Shown here: in pieces, positions 1-11,510 of the stretch
Layout: each line of letters begins with the position of its first letter
Numbering within the stretch: the first letter of the stretch is position 1
Origin: Coffea arabica
Taxonomy: Eukaryota; Streptophyta; Magnoliopsida; Gentianales; Rubiaceae
Reading direction: 5' to 3'
NCBI RefSeq assembly: GCF_036785885.1
Contig: NC_092324.1
Coordinates: 29,253,001-29,317,000, forward strand
DNA: 64,000 nt
Position numbers and translations under genes: made by a program
The notes under the pieces: generated by a model
Seen by the model: the letters and a program-made list of their open reading frames with translations, nothing else
Told to the model about the DNA's origin: nothing
The model's database searches: none

Positions 1-1247
1 GTACATGTTAAGTTCGTAGAAGATTATGGTGGTAGGATCCACTAGTGAGGTGTGTGCAGTAAATTTTTGAAGGTTAAGAGGAGTTTTGTGTAAAAGAATA
101 TTATTTTATAAGGTGTTAAAGGATAATTAGAAGTTGGATAGATATTTTAGTATTTGAAAGATCATTAGATGAGAATTAACCATTGGAAGCCATTTGTCAA
201 CCAAGCCATGGAGTTTTGACTTGGACCAAGATCTTACTTAGCCTTTAATAAAAAGAAAATTTGATCAAAAACCCTCATCTTTTTCCCCTCCTTTGGCCAA
301 CTCTCCTAGCAAGGAAAAGAGAGAAAAAACTCCATTTTTTCAACCTAGAACCTTGCTTGAATCCTTGAGATTTTCGCCATAAATTTGCAATCCAATCCAT
401 AGAAAGTAACTTTAAAGAATGAGGAAGACTTTGGGTGGGGGAATTTGGGGAAAAAAAGAAGCTTTGGTTGCTCTTCTTCATAGGATTAAAGGTAATCATG
501 GTTTGAAACCATTTCTTCGCTTTTAACTTGCATTTAAGTGGATTTAAGACTTGATTTTTGGTGGACTCTATGGAAAATTTCATAATTTGTGTGGTGGTTT
601 GGAGATTTCAGCTTTAATGGAGAAATTTCATCTTTGATATGTTGGTTTGAACTTGATTAGGATCTATTAGCTTTGTCATATGGATTTTCTAGTTTTTATA
701 TGTTATTTTGGCTTCATTATAGAAATTTTTAGCTTGTAGTGGCAATTTCCAGCTTTAAATAAGAAATTCCAGCTTTGAAGAGTTAATTTCAGCTTTGCTA
801 AGTCCTTGTTGTTTTGCCATGAGATTTTCTAGTATTGTAGGCACTTCATTATGTGAATTTCCAGTTTTGGTGCATAATCTAGCTAGTTTAGTTTGGAGCT
901 TTGAATATGTGAAATTTTGATGGGTTGTTTTGATCATCTAGAGTTAATCTTTCTAGTTGGTTTTGTAGGCGATTTCTTTGTTAGAAATTGACACCATATG
1001 CCTTATAACATGTTGGTTAGTTTAAGTTTTGAATTTGTGATAGAAACATGAAGGAAAGTTAGGAGTTTGGCTAAAGGAGATTTTGGAAAACATTCTTTTG
1101 CTTACTGAAAATTTCTGCAGGGAGCTCTGCACAGCTTTGGGAAAATGGCTATAACTTCGTATAGGAAAGTTCGAATTGAGTTCTGTTTGTTGCATTTGAA
1201 ACTAAACTCATAGTACTTCCTACAGTATAAAATTCAGAATTTGGTTC
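1..1247 (+). mobile_element. LTR-A, left piece (long gypsy-type LTR, split)
   Basis: This is the 5' part of a long LTR whose other part is 4087-6866. The first bases match the segment just inside the start of LTR-B (about 1318-1400), so the true start of LTR-A probably lies some tens of bases before the window. The text just before 1247 (a 'GCATTTGAAACTA' block and following bases) lines up with 2512-2580 inside LTR-B, and the alignment resumes at 4087. That shows LTR-B landed inside an older relative. No coding capacity is seen; short ORFs here are chance. Confidence 0.7.
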
Positions 1248-4081
1248 TGTGAGGACCCGAAAATTACTTTAAATTTTCTCTTGTTTTTGAAAAACTAATT
1301 TATATTTCCCTTTTATATTTAGTGTATGTTAAGTTTTGTAGATTATTAAGGTAATTTGACCGACTAGTGGGATGCGCGCGTTATATTTGGTGGATAAGAG
1401 CGGGTATTAAGAAACGGGAAGTATGTGATTAAAAGTGTTAAAAGTAAGTTAGTGAACCCATAAGTTCAAATAAAAGTACATGAGAGGCAAAGAAATAGGT
1501 TTGAACCGACTCGCGCCATTTGTTATCGGTCAAAAACACCAATTGACCAAGATTTTCTCTCCTTAATTCTTCTTATTTCTCTTTCATTTTTCCTTCCCTA
1601 AATTTTTTAGGGGTCTTGGCCGAAATTTTTTACCATAAAAAGAGAGGAACGGAAGGCAAAGCAAAGGAAAAAATGATGGAATGCCAAGTGTTGGCAATCA
1701 AGACATTCTTTGACTAAGACCATCTCTAGTCTTTATCATGCAAATTTCAGCAATAATCCTTCATTCTTCTATCTTCTTTGCCGAGAGAGGAAGACAAGAA
1801 AAGAGAGAAAAACTTCTTTAACTTTACCTTGATTCCAAGCTGGAACTAGTAGGAAATCAACCTCAAACCTTAAACCAATCCATAGAAGGGAGCAACGAGG
1901 AAGGAAGGGACTTTGCGTGGTGTGATTTTTGGGAAGAAAGTTGTAGGCTGCTAGTCTCCTTAGGAATTGCAGGTTTTCTTGGTAAGGAACCACTCTTCCT
2001 CTTTAATCTTGCATTTGGTTGGAAATATGACTTGATTGTAGTAGGTTGAGGGAAGATTCTTGTGGTTTTGTGTAGTAGGTTGCCATTTTCAGCCTTTGTT
2101 GATTATTTCCAGCTTTGATACATTATTTCCAGCTTTGTTATGGAGTTGTTAACCTGTCATAAAGATTTTCCAACTTATACATGCAATTTTGGTGTTACTT
2201 GAGGAATTTCCGGCCTTGTTTGTGAATTTCTAGGTGTGGTAGTGAATTTTCTAGCCTAGGGTTTAATTTTTTCAACTTGAGTGAGTGATAGTTATATGCT
2301 ATGTATATGCTTGATTTAGTGAGTTGGTGGCCTGGTATGTATATGCTTGATTTGAGGCTGTTTTGTGGTGAGAATGAAGCCTTGAAAATGGCTGGAAATT
2401 AGGGAAAAATAAGGGGAACTGTTGTTGAAAATTTTTTCCGCAGGAGATTTTGAGCAGTCTTGGGAAATCTATCATATCTTGGTGTAGAAAAATCGGAATT
2501 GAGTTCCCTTTATTACATTTGAAACTAGACTCATAGCTCTTTTAACCGTGTAAAAATTAGGGGTTGATTCAACTCCTATAAATACCAGCAAATTTACAAA
2601 ATTTCTTGAAAAATCATGACTATTCTGTTTTGCACATGAGATAGTAGTGATTTTAAACTGAAAATTTGACTAACCTATGAGTTGAATTTCATGAAGATGT
2701 CTTCTAAAGTCTATTAGTACTTTGAGTCTATTTTCTAATGGTGTAAGTTTTGTGATTTTTTGACCTACGGAACTCAAGTTATACTTTTTCAAAAAATGTC
2801 ACCAAAGCTAAAAAATTTTGTCAAATGAATTGAGTGAAACTTGGAAAACTTTGAGAAAACTTTTCTAGGTTTTAAACTTTAATTGATGTGATTTTGGATG
2901 GTTTTGTGGTCTTAAACAAGTGTACTTCATAGCCCTAGAATGCACTTGAACATTCTTCGATTGGCTTTCGAATTTATCTTTGACTTTTGTGTTTTGAGAG
3001 GCCGAATTTAGATAGGCGTATGGCTCATGATTAAGGCTAAAGTGAGCACCTTATTACCCTAAGTTTTGAATAATCGGACCATGACATCTTGTCTTGCTTA
3101 CTTTTAGGATTTAACGGTGGAAACGAGCACAACCCGGAGTCAAACGTTTAGCTTTGGTCTACTTTAAAAGGTGAGTGTTCCTTGCATATGTATGCTTTAA
3201 ATGACTATGTGAAATATTGTGAATGTTGCCAGAATGTTAAATGCTTTCCAATGATTGCTAAATGAATTTTCGATGGGCAAGTATGTACTTTATCGCACTC
3301 GACATAAGCAAAAGTGAATTTTCAATGATTGAATGCTACTTGTGCATGAATGTAAGCCTTTTGACTGAACTTCACCTTTGCCCTTCGTTGCCAGTCGACT
3401 CGAGCCAGAAGCGAACTCTGCCAGGCGGCTGGTGACCCTGGGACAATGTTTGGTATACTCGATCATTACCACGCAATCTGGTGGAGAACTGGCCAGTGAA
3501 TTCAATACAATGAAATCAATGAATGAATGACATGAACACTGAAGGAGTTTTAACTTGCAAATGTTTTCAAATGACGGAGGAATAAGGGAAATGGTCGGCG
3601 ACTGAATGACTGAATGAATGGCTACAAGTGAGCACGTATCCTTCCAATGAATGAATGTTTATTTCTTGAATGATTGTTTATTATTGTATAAAGTGTTCAA
3701 ACTGTTAAATGCCATACTTCCATGGTTTCTCTACCTGATTGCATGTTTGGGAACCTCACTGAACTTTTAGCTCATTCCGTTAGTTTGTTTTCCTTACAGG
3801 AGTGGAGGCCGGAGCAAGTAGGCATGAACTAGGGTGTATAAATTTCATGTACTTGTACTTTTGTAGATGAGACGTATTTGGAATCTTTGAAAATGTAATC
3901 CAATGCTTTACTTTCGGATTGTAAATTAAGTTTGAATTACTGGTTGGAAATGTAACTTTTATGTTAACTTCAAGACTTGAAAGGCTATTTCAAGAACATT
4001 AGTGAGTGAGTCCTGGGGAGAGTTGGGCAGGCGATCTGCCAAACCCTTGGGTACGCCCTAGGGGAAGGTGGGGTCGTCATA
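1248..4081 (+). mobile_element. LTR-B, solo LTR nested in LTR-A
   Basis: The element starts TGTGAGGACCC and ends GGGGTCGTCATA, the same termini as the other long LTRs in the window. The flanking pentamers are GGTTC (1243-1247) and AGTTC (4082-4086), a 4-of-5 match that fits an aged target duplication. No PBS, gag or pol follows, so this is a solo LTR left by LTR-LTR recombination. The conserved block GTACTTTATCGCACT is at 3285-3299. The terminal 60 bases (from about 4019) carry GGGCAGGCGATCTGCC. The two small hairpins found in the other LTRs were not recognised here. Confidence 0.8.
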
Positions 4082-6297
4082 AGTTCAATCTCTATAAATA
4101 TCAGGAAATCAGCAAAGTTGACTGAAAAGTCTGCCCTGCACTAGTAAAAACTGGAATGTTGTAGTAACTTGTGAGCCAATTTGGATCAATTTATGAACTT
4201 AATCTCTTTGAGATGTCTTCTAAAGATTGTTAAGGTTTCAAGTCTAGTTTTTAACGGGCCAAGTTGTATGAATTTTCAACATTTATAACTCAAGTTATGA
4301 TTTTTCAAAGAAATGATGCTCGCTGAAAACTTTCCGTTTCAAAGGTACTCGAGCGCTACAAATTTCAACTTTCCTAGCTAAAATTCATAATTTTTAAACT
4401 CACTACTTGTTGGATATGATATATTGTGTAACTGTGATGAAAAAAAGGATGTTTTACCATGAAATTAAGTTTTAAAATGTTGAGGAGAAACTTAAGGAAA
4501 CTAGGGGAGATTTGTTCTTTTTCTGTCTTGCTTGCTGGCTAATTAGGAAATAGCTTGGTTTCCTTTAATTTTAAGGTGATTTTGTCGTAAACTTGTCTAG
4601 GATGCTTGGTAAACCGTTAAACCTTCTTATGTGTTGAATTTTAGATGAAATGGAGGGTTTTCATTGGAAATTTTCTCTAATTTACTGGCTGCAAATTTTG
4701 CTTGTGGGTCAAGTGGATAGTGATGCACTTTACCTTGTTTTTCCTCAACCTTTTCATGATGAGTGTTGGCCAAATCTTGTTCCAAACACTGGTTATGACT
4801 CTTGTCTGTTGAACTTGGGTGAAAACCATGCATTTTGGTAGGTAAAAACCTCATGATTGAGCTTGTTTCATTGCTGGAAATTCTTGGAAGGCAGGGCAGC
4901 TTTATACCCTATTGTCTTTTAGCCGAAAGTCCTTTGATTTAGAGGTCTTTTGGACTCAATCTTGCTCATTTCACTTGCTAAAACCTTGAACTACAATGGA
5001 GGGTTGAATTGGAGCGAATATCATAACTTATAGAGGTGAACTACATTGTTTTTCTTCACTGTTTTGCTGCTAGAATTTTCCAGCCATGGATTGAAATAGG
5101 GAACTCTTTGGTTATTCATGTTACTTGGATCCAAATGCGCTCTTTTCACTCCAAAACTATACTTGAATCATTGCCCTAGTATCTACTTGGATTTTCCTTG
5201 ATTTGCATCTTCGAATTTGTTTTTGAACTTTGAGTTTTTGAAAGGCCAACTTGATAGGTGTATGGCTCATAGTTGAGTCTAAATGTGAACTTGGTTCACC
5301 TAACTTTTGGAGGATTGGTCCATAATATTTTATCTTGGTTGCTCTTAGGATTTAATGGTAAATACACAAATAACCTGGAGACGAACGTTTAACGTTACTC
5401 TGTTTGAACTAATGGGTGTTCCAACTGCGTGTTCCATGCTACTTGTTGCTAAAATTACTAGGCACTTGATTTGTTATTTCTTGGACAAGTGTGTACTTTA
5501 TCGCACTAGATCTAATTTGACTAAACTTTTGATATCTCATTTATACATGTACAAGTAACTTGATTTACATATATCATATATCTTGACTTGAAATACTTGA
5601 AATGCTTGAACAACGTGACATGTTGAGCCTACTTGTGACTTGGTCTCGATTAGGTGAGTGTGTCCTTACTGGCACTCGATCTTCGTGAAGTTGAAATACT
5701 TGATTTTGCATGCGGACTTGCATGTACATGTGCATGATTGTAAACCGACTGCATATTTTCTTACAGCGGTTGAACTAGACTTTTGGACCCTTATCCGAGA
5801 TGTCGGCTAAGTAGGAACTTGGGTTACTCATAGGTATACGTGAATGTTAGTCGGTAACGGCTGAACTAAGTCCTCGTTGGACCTCTTGCTTGAGACCAGC
5901 CTTAGAGTGGTTGGGTAAGTTGGGCAACCTTGGGTAAAGGACGAAATTCCTAATCTGTTTATTCCTGACTTGAATTCATGATTTGAACTCGTGACATGCC
6001 TGAATACGGAGCGTTAAGTGACAGCTAACGTCTCCAATTATTACCTGCGTGAGTGTTGTATAAAAGTAACGACTCCACTTTTGAATACTTGAATACTTGG
6101 GGTCCAGATCTTGAATACTTGAATACCTGGGGCTATAAGCCCAACCCAGGGCTAGTTGGTTGAATCGAGCCGGCAAGGGCTTAATTGATGAGATTGACGA
6201 ACCCTAAGTACTTGATTGGCGTTCGGGCCCGGTAGGAGGTTGATTAGTGGACAGAGATTGACGTTTAGTAGTGATCTATGGACATTATAATTCCATG

Positions 6298-6314
6298 GTT
6301 GACGGAGAGTCAAC
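6298..6314 (+). promoter_or_regulatory. Conserved LTR hairpin 1 (LTR-A copy)
   Basis: Six-base perfect stem GTTGAC/GTCAAC around a GGAGA loop. Equivalent hairpins occur at the same relative position in LTR-C, -D, -E and -F with paired base changes. Role unknown; being an RNA structure is inference. Confidence 0.45.
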
Positions 6315-6340
6315 GGACCCTGGACAAGCTACGGTGGAAC

Positions 6341-6356
6341 CTGCTCCTGAGAGCAG
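6341..6356 (+). promoter_or_regulatory. Conserved LTR hairpin 2 (LTR-A copy)
   Basis: Six-base perfect stem CTGCTC/GAGCAG with a CTGA loop, 26 bases after hairpin 1. In LTR-E the same place reads GGCTC-CTGA-GAGCC: the loop is kept and the stem is changed on both sides. Confidence 0.45.
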
Positions 6357-6866
6357 CCCATATTCTTTGTCATGAACGTGTTCTTTAACACTATTGCATG
6401 ATCTATATGGTTACCTGATTTATTATGCATTATGTCCTGCTCTATCCGGGTTTGACTTAATGGTATCATGGCTGTTGGTTTACTTGCCTGTTCTCTTGGA
6501 ACCTCATTGGGTTTCTAACTCATTCCATGAATTTTGTTTTCCTTACAAGGGTGAGAATGTGAGAGTGGGAGTGGAGAAGGCATAGTCTTTGTCTAAGATT
6601 TGGTTAGCCGCTCGTGTGAACAGTCCTTAACTCTCTAGCGGGATTGCTTGGTTTTATTTTGTAAGCTCGACTCATTGACTGTATTAAGAGATTGTTTGAA
6701 AATTTGATGTCCACGGTTACATATTTAAGGTTGTAATTATTAATACTCTTATTATTGAGGTTGTTATTTTGTAACTTTTATAGTGCGTGAATGAGTTTTG
6801 ATTAGAGTTGGGCAGGCGATCTGCCAAACCCTTGGGTACGCCTTAGGGGGAGGTAAGGCTATCACA

Positions 6867-9386
6867 TCCCCAATGTCATTGGTTAAGAAAAAGAACAACA
6901 CATGGCATTTTTGCGTGGACTATAGGCATCTCAATGACTTGACAATAAAGGATAGATATCCAATACCTAACATTGATGAGCTCTTGGATGAATTATATGG
7001 TGCTAGGTTCTTCGCTAAGATTGATATGAGGTCAAGGTATCATCAAATTAGGGTGAAGTTGGAAGATACACGTAAGACTGCCTTTCAAACTCATCAAGGC
7101 CATTATAAATTCCTGATGATGCCATTTGGGTTAACAAATGTACCTATAACATTTCAAGCACTAAGGAACCAAGTGATTGAGCCTTTTCTGAGGAAGTTTG
7201 TCTTGGTATTCTTTAATGATATTTTGATCTACAAAACCACCTTGGACCTTCATGAGAAACATCTAAGACGGGTATTGGAAGTACTCAAGCACAACCAGTT
7301 GTATGCCAAGCTTTCAAGGTGTTCTTTTGCTCAAAAGAAAGTAGAGTACTTGGGTCATGTAGTATCTAGTGAAGAAGTTAGCATGGATATGAGCAAAGTA
7401 GTATGCATCCTCTCATGGCCTATTCCTAAGTCTGTTAATGAGCTTAGGGGTTTTCTGGGGCTCATAGGGTACTACAGCCATTTCATATAAAGTTATGGAG
7501 GTTACCCAATTTTGATATTCCTTTTGTTGTAGGAACAGATGCCAGTGGCTAAGGCATTGCCAGTGGCTAAGGCATTGGAGCAGTATTATTACAAGAGAGT
7601 CATCCCATAGCATTCATCAGTAAAGCATTTTCCTCCAAGAGTATGGGATTATTTGTCTATGAAAAGGAGTTGATGACATTAGTTTTTGCAATAACAAAAT
7701 GGAAGCATTATTTACTAGGGAACCACTTTATCATTAGGACAGATCATAAGTCATTGAAATTCCTGCTAGAGTAAAGACTACTACTCAATACAAATGGCTA
7801 ACAAAGCTGCTGGGGTTGGATTATGAAATTCAGTACAAGAAGGGCTCAGAAAATACAGTAGCTAATGTCTTATCTAGAAGAAATGTTGCAAAACTTCAAC
7901 CTAAACAACAACAATTAATGGCAATGACAAATGTTCAACCTCTTTGGATGCAAGAATTACAAGACAATTACTTTGAGGATAAGCAGTGCCAAGAATCAAT
8001 GAGTTAGTTACTTTTGGATCTTGCAGCATAGAACTCTGATTTTCAGTTAAGCCAAGAGTTACTAAGGTATAAAGGGAAGCTGTATGTGGGAAATAGCCAA
8101 TGAATAACGCAGAAGATAATCAAGGCTACATGAATCCTCTATTGGGGACCATTCTGGACAGAGGGCATGTATACAAAGGATTAGTAGTATATTCTATTGG
8201 CCAAGGATGCAGAAGGAGATTATTCAGTTCATACAAGAGTGTGAAGTTTGCCAGAGAAATAAGAGTGAACATCTACCCTATCTAGGACTACTACAGCCTC
8301 TACCTATTCTCACTCAAGCATGGTCACACATTACCATGGATTTTATAGAAAAGTTGCCTTGTTCAAAGGGATTTGACACCATTCTAGTGGTTATAGATAG
8401 GCTGACCAAATTTGGTGATTTCATCCCCCTTACTCATCTATTCTCAACTGCTCAGGTGGCACAAGTATTCCTAAACAACATTTATAAACTCCATGGCTTA
8501 CTAGAGTCTATTGTAACTAATACAGATAAAATTTTCACCAGTAAATTCTGGCAAGAGTTGTTTAGGATGGCTGGAACTGAGTTGCACTACAGTTCCTCCT
8601 ATCATCCAGAAACTGATGAGCAAAGTGAATGACTGAATCAGTGTTTAGAAACCTATTTGAGGTGCATGACAAGTGAGGTTCCAACTCAATGGAGTCACTG
8701 GCTTAGCCTAGTAGAACTATGGTATAACACTTCATATCATACCAGCTTGGGAGTCTCCCTTTGTGAAGCCCTTTATGGTTATAAACCACTATCCTTACCT
8801 ATGGGGCCCTATCATGATACAGTAATACCAGCAGCCAGCAACATGTTACAGGTAAGAGCTCAGATGCTCCATAGAATCAAGGAACATTTGCACCAAGCAC
8901 AGAACAGAATGAAGACATTTGCTAATAAACATAAAACAAAGAGGCAGTTTGAGGTTCATGATTGGGTCTTTCTTAAGCTGCAGCCATATAGACAACAATC
9001 AATAGCTCTCAGAAAGAACTTAAAGTTGGCTGCTAAATTCTCTGGACCTTTTCAAGTTATAGAAAAAGATAAGTGTTGTGGCTTTAAGCTTCAACTTCCA
9101 GCAAAAGTAAAAATACACCTAGTCTTTCATGTCTTACTACCAAAACCAAAGTTGGGACCACACCAAACCACCACTTCAACATTGCCAGAATTTGACTGCC
9201 ATGATCAGTGCCTTTTACAGCCAACTGCAATTTTGAAGAAAAAAGTTATCATGAGGAATGTTGTTCCTGTCATTCAATATCTTATCAAATGGTATCAATT
9301 AGGAGAGGAGGAGTCCTCTTGGGAAGATCAATCTTTCATCAACAGCCAATTTCCAAACTTCCAGCCTTGAGGACAAGACTGCTCAA
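6867..9386 (+). pseudogene. Ty3/gypsy chromovirus pol remnant (RT, RNase H, integrase, chromodomain)
   Basis: This is the 3' part of a gypsy polyprotein in several frames. 6867-7490 is reverse transcriptase, with FCVDYRHLND, MPFGLTN and FLGLIGYYSHFI. The usual FxDD catalytic box reads FFNDIL, so one catalytic Asp is Asn. RNase H is degraded at 7500-8000 (DYEIQYKKGSENTVANVLSR is the end of the domain). 8207-8632 is the integrase zinc finger and core (WSHITMDFIEKLP, SSSYHPETDEQSE), then a TGA stop. 8657-9370 is the integrase C-terminus (VHDWVFLKLQPYRQ) followed by a chromodomain (QYLIKW, EEESSWED). Earlier gag, protease and RT are absent, cut by LTR-A. A tandem 22-base repeat at about 7540-7580 adds to the damage. 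It is not functional. Confidence 0.9.
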
Positions 9387-9389
9387 AAT

Positions 9390-9398
9390 CGAAGGGGA
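9390..9398 (+). promoter_or_regulatory. Polypurine tract of the chromovirus remnant
   Basis: A purine run (GAAGGGGA) directly after the chromodomain reading frame and just before the LTR start. This is where plus-strand DNA synthesis is primed in LTR elements. Confidence 0.55.
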
Positions 9399-9401
9399 TA
9401 T

Positions 9402-9749
9402 TGACGGACGAGGGGCTTAATTGAAAAAGGTAAAAGTTGCCAGGGGTCATTAGTGTAAATATCATAAGTAGCCAAAGTAGTTACTATCGTTGCAACAGAA
9501 ATGCAGAAAAGTTAGTTAGCTGTAGTGAAGTAGTTACTGGCAATTCATTCGATTGTATAAATTCTAGAATGTGTAGTGGATTTAAAAATAAGAAACAATA
9601 ACATATTTTCCTTGCTATTGATTCGGATTCTGATTTCTTCTCATTTTCCTCTCATCTTCTCTCAACTCGTCCCCTCTCTTAGCTCATGTCTCCTTCTCTT
9701 TCTTGCTGATTCTACTTACTAATTCACCTAAATCTTGAGAAGCCCGACA
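9402..9749 (+). mobile_element. 3' LTR of the chromovirus remnant
   Basis: It begins TGACGGACGAGG after the polypurine tract and ends CCCGACA, giving about 348 bp. A TATA-like TTGTATAAATTC lies near 9553. The partner 5' LTR is not in the window, so the ends are set only by the TG..CA rule and position. It is unrelated to the long LTR superfamily. Confidence 0.6.
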
Positions 9750-9868
9750 TTTTTTTTCGATTAAACCCAACCCGTCGGATTATCGATTGAGTTAATATTG
9801 GATTAGGTCATATTAGGTCAATTAAAACTTATGACTCATATATGACCCAACATATTATTTGATATATA

Positions 9869-11160
9869 GAAAATCATCAATTTAGTCCTTTAACTTTTTT
9901 ATTTAAGATGATTTCATCTTCGAGCATTTTTTTAGCTTAATTTAGTCCTTAAACTTTAATACTGTAGCTAATTTGGTCCTTCTGTGGTAGCACCACCAAT
10001 AAAAGTTTCTCCGACCAAAAAACAACCAGTCAACCAAAGATAATACAAGAATTACAAGCAAAATCATACTTAGATTATAAATAAAATATTAGACTATTAA
10101 TTAGGAGAGAAAAACTGAAATTGTCTATTAAAGTGGGAAGGAAAAAGAAATTGGCAACAAAATCCCAATTATCATCAACTTTCGTCCATCTAACCCAACT
10201 CAATCACCAACCTTCTCGTCCATAAAACTTCTCCCCAAAATCATCTTCAAATTCATAAAAATTTTCAAGCATCTGCACTATCATTACACTTTTTGGATCT
10301 CCGAAACTCTAAATTATCACCTAAACTCAAGGGGCTTTTCATATGAACTGCTCAAGTGTTGAAATTTGAGGAAAATAAATGAGGGACACCAAAACTGAAT
10401 GGAAAAGAAAAGTACAGTGGAGGCAAAGGCAATTCTTGTTTGCTTGAAACTCTGAAACTTTAAATGTTTGATTGTTATGTATTTATTTAGTAGTACTATG
10501 ATAAAATATGACCCAAAAAAAACACACATTGGTTAGGTGTATTTATGCCCTCAAACTGTTTGCGAGAATACCACAATGGAAAACTAATTAATTGTTGTAC
10601 TGTGTATGTGACATATGTCTGAGCAAGCAGGGGCTACAGAGGCCATAGCTAACTCTACTAGTGCTTCCGATGAAGATCTAAAGTAGCAAAAAGTTTTTTT
10701 CTAGATTTCATATTTCTTTATTGCTTTTGGTCTTCAGTGAACTTGTATGTGTGTATTAGCATGTTATGTAATGCCAGTGAGAGAGGAAAACTCTGGCAAA
10801 CAAACATTAGAGTGGCAATCAAGTGGAGAAGAAGAACAAACCATAACACTGGTTTTTATTTATGAATAAATTTACCAATTTTTATTTTCTTCCCCAATTT
10901 AATCGAAAATCTATTTTCTCCCCTATTTAATGAAAATTACTTCTTCACTTTACCATAAGACTTTGCTTGTAATACCTATGTTACCCTTGGTTGACTAGTT
11001 GTTTTTTTGTCAGAGAAACTTTTATTGGTGGTGCTACCGTAGAAGGACCAAATCAGTTGTAGTATTAAAGTTTAAGAACTAAATTAGACTAAAAAAAAAG
11101 TTCAAGGATTAAATCGACTTAAGTAAAAATGTTGAACGACCAAATTGGCGATATTTTTTC
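9869..11160. mobile_element. Non-autonomous TIR element, Mutator-like type
   Basis: The two ends are inverted repeats of roughly 150 bases: the left starts GAAAATCATCAATTTAGTCC, the right (read in reverse) GAAAAAATATCGCCAATTTGG. Both run through 'TTTAGT(C/T)CTTAAACTTTAATACT' and 'GTAGCACCACCAATAAAAG'. The 950-base interior has no transposase. The flanking bases (TGATATATA and TTTCATATA) match only partly, so no target duplication is claimed. The terminal vocabulary resembles the element at 26066-27493. Confidence 0.6.
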
Positions 11161-11347
11161 TTTCATATATTTTGATATATAATACTCTCTCACGCATATT
11201 TGCATACATAAAATGATTTTTTTCACACATATAAATACATTTTCACATGCATAACCATATTTTCATGCACTAAAACACTTTTACACGTGCCAATACACAC
11301 TTATTTCTTAAATTCATTGGATAGAAACACATCACTTTCTCATATAC

Positions 11348-11362
11348 AAACACGCTAAAATA
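11348..11362. repeat. Left target-site duplication of the SINE
   Basis: AAACACGCTAAAATA here recurs as AACACGCTAAAATA at 11511-11524, right after the poly(A) of the SINE. Confidence 0.8.
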
Positions 11363-11510
11363 GTCCCCCGTGGATAGTTCGGTTGGGACTGGTCGTTTGT
11401 AGTTACAGTAAGGTCTCAGGTTCGACCCTCACATGCTACCGTTGTTGGGTATCTTTGGGGTTAAAGCTCTGCCCAGTCTTGGGGAATTAGCCTCCAGACC
11501 TGAAAAAAAA
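11363..11510 (+). mobile_element. tRNA-derived SINE
   Basis: The 148-bp element has a pol III box A-like segment (TAGTTCGGTTGG, about 11375) and a box B (GGTTCGACCCT, about 11430), a short unique body, and a 3' poly(A) of ten. A 14-base perfect direct repeat flanks it, the signature of L1-type retrotransposition. It sits inside the CA-rich part of the hAT-like remnant, so it is younger than that remnant. Confidence 0.85.

Larger units (their letters stand above)
4087..6866 (+). mobile_element. LTR-A, right piece
   Basis: Continuation of LTR-A after the nested insertion. It carries the block GTACTTTATCGCACT at 5493-5507, a stem-loop GTTGAC-GGAGA-GTCAAC at 6298-6314, and a stem-loop CTGCTC-CTGA-GAGCAG at 6341-6356. 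It ends with the family terminus (GGGCAGGCGATCTGCC, then ATCACA) at 6866. The next base starts inside the reverse transcriptase of a different gypsy element, so LTR-A is probably a solo LTR inserted into that element's pol, with its other flank left of the window. Confidence 0.7.
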
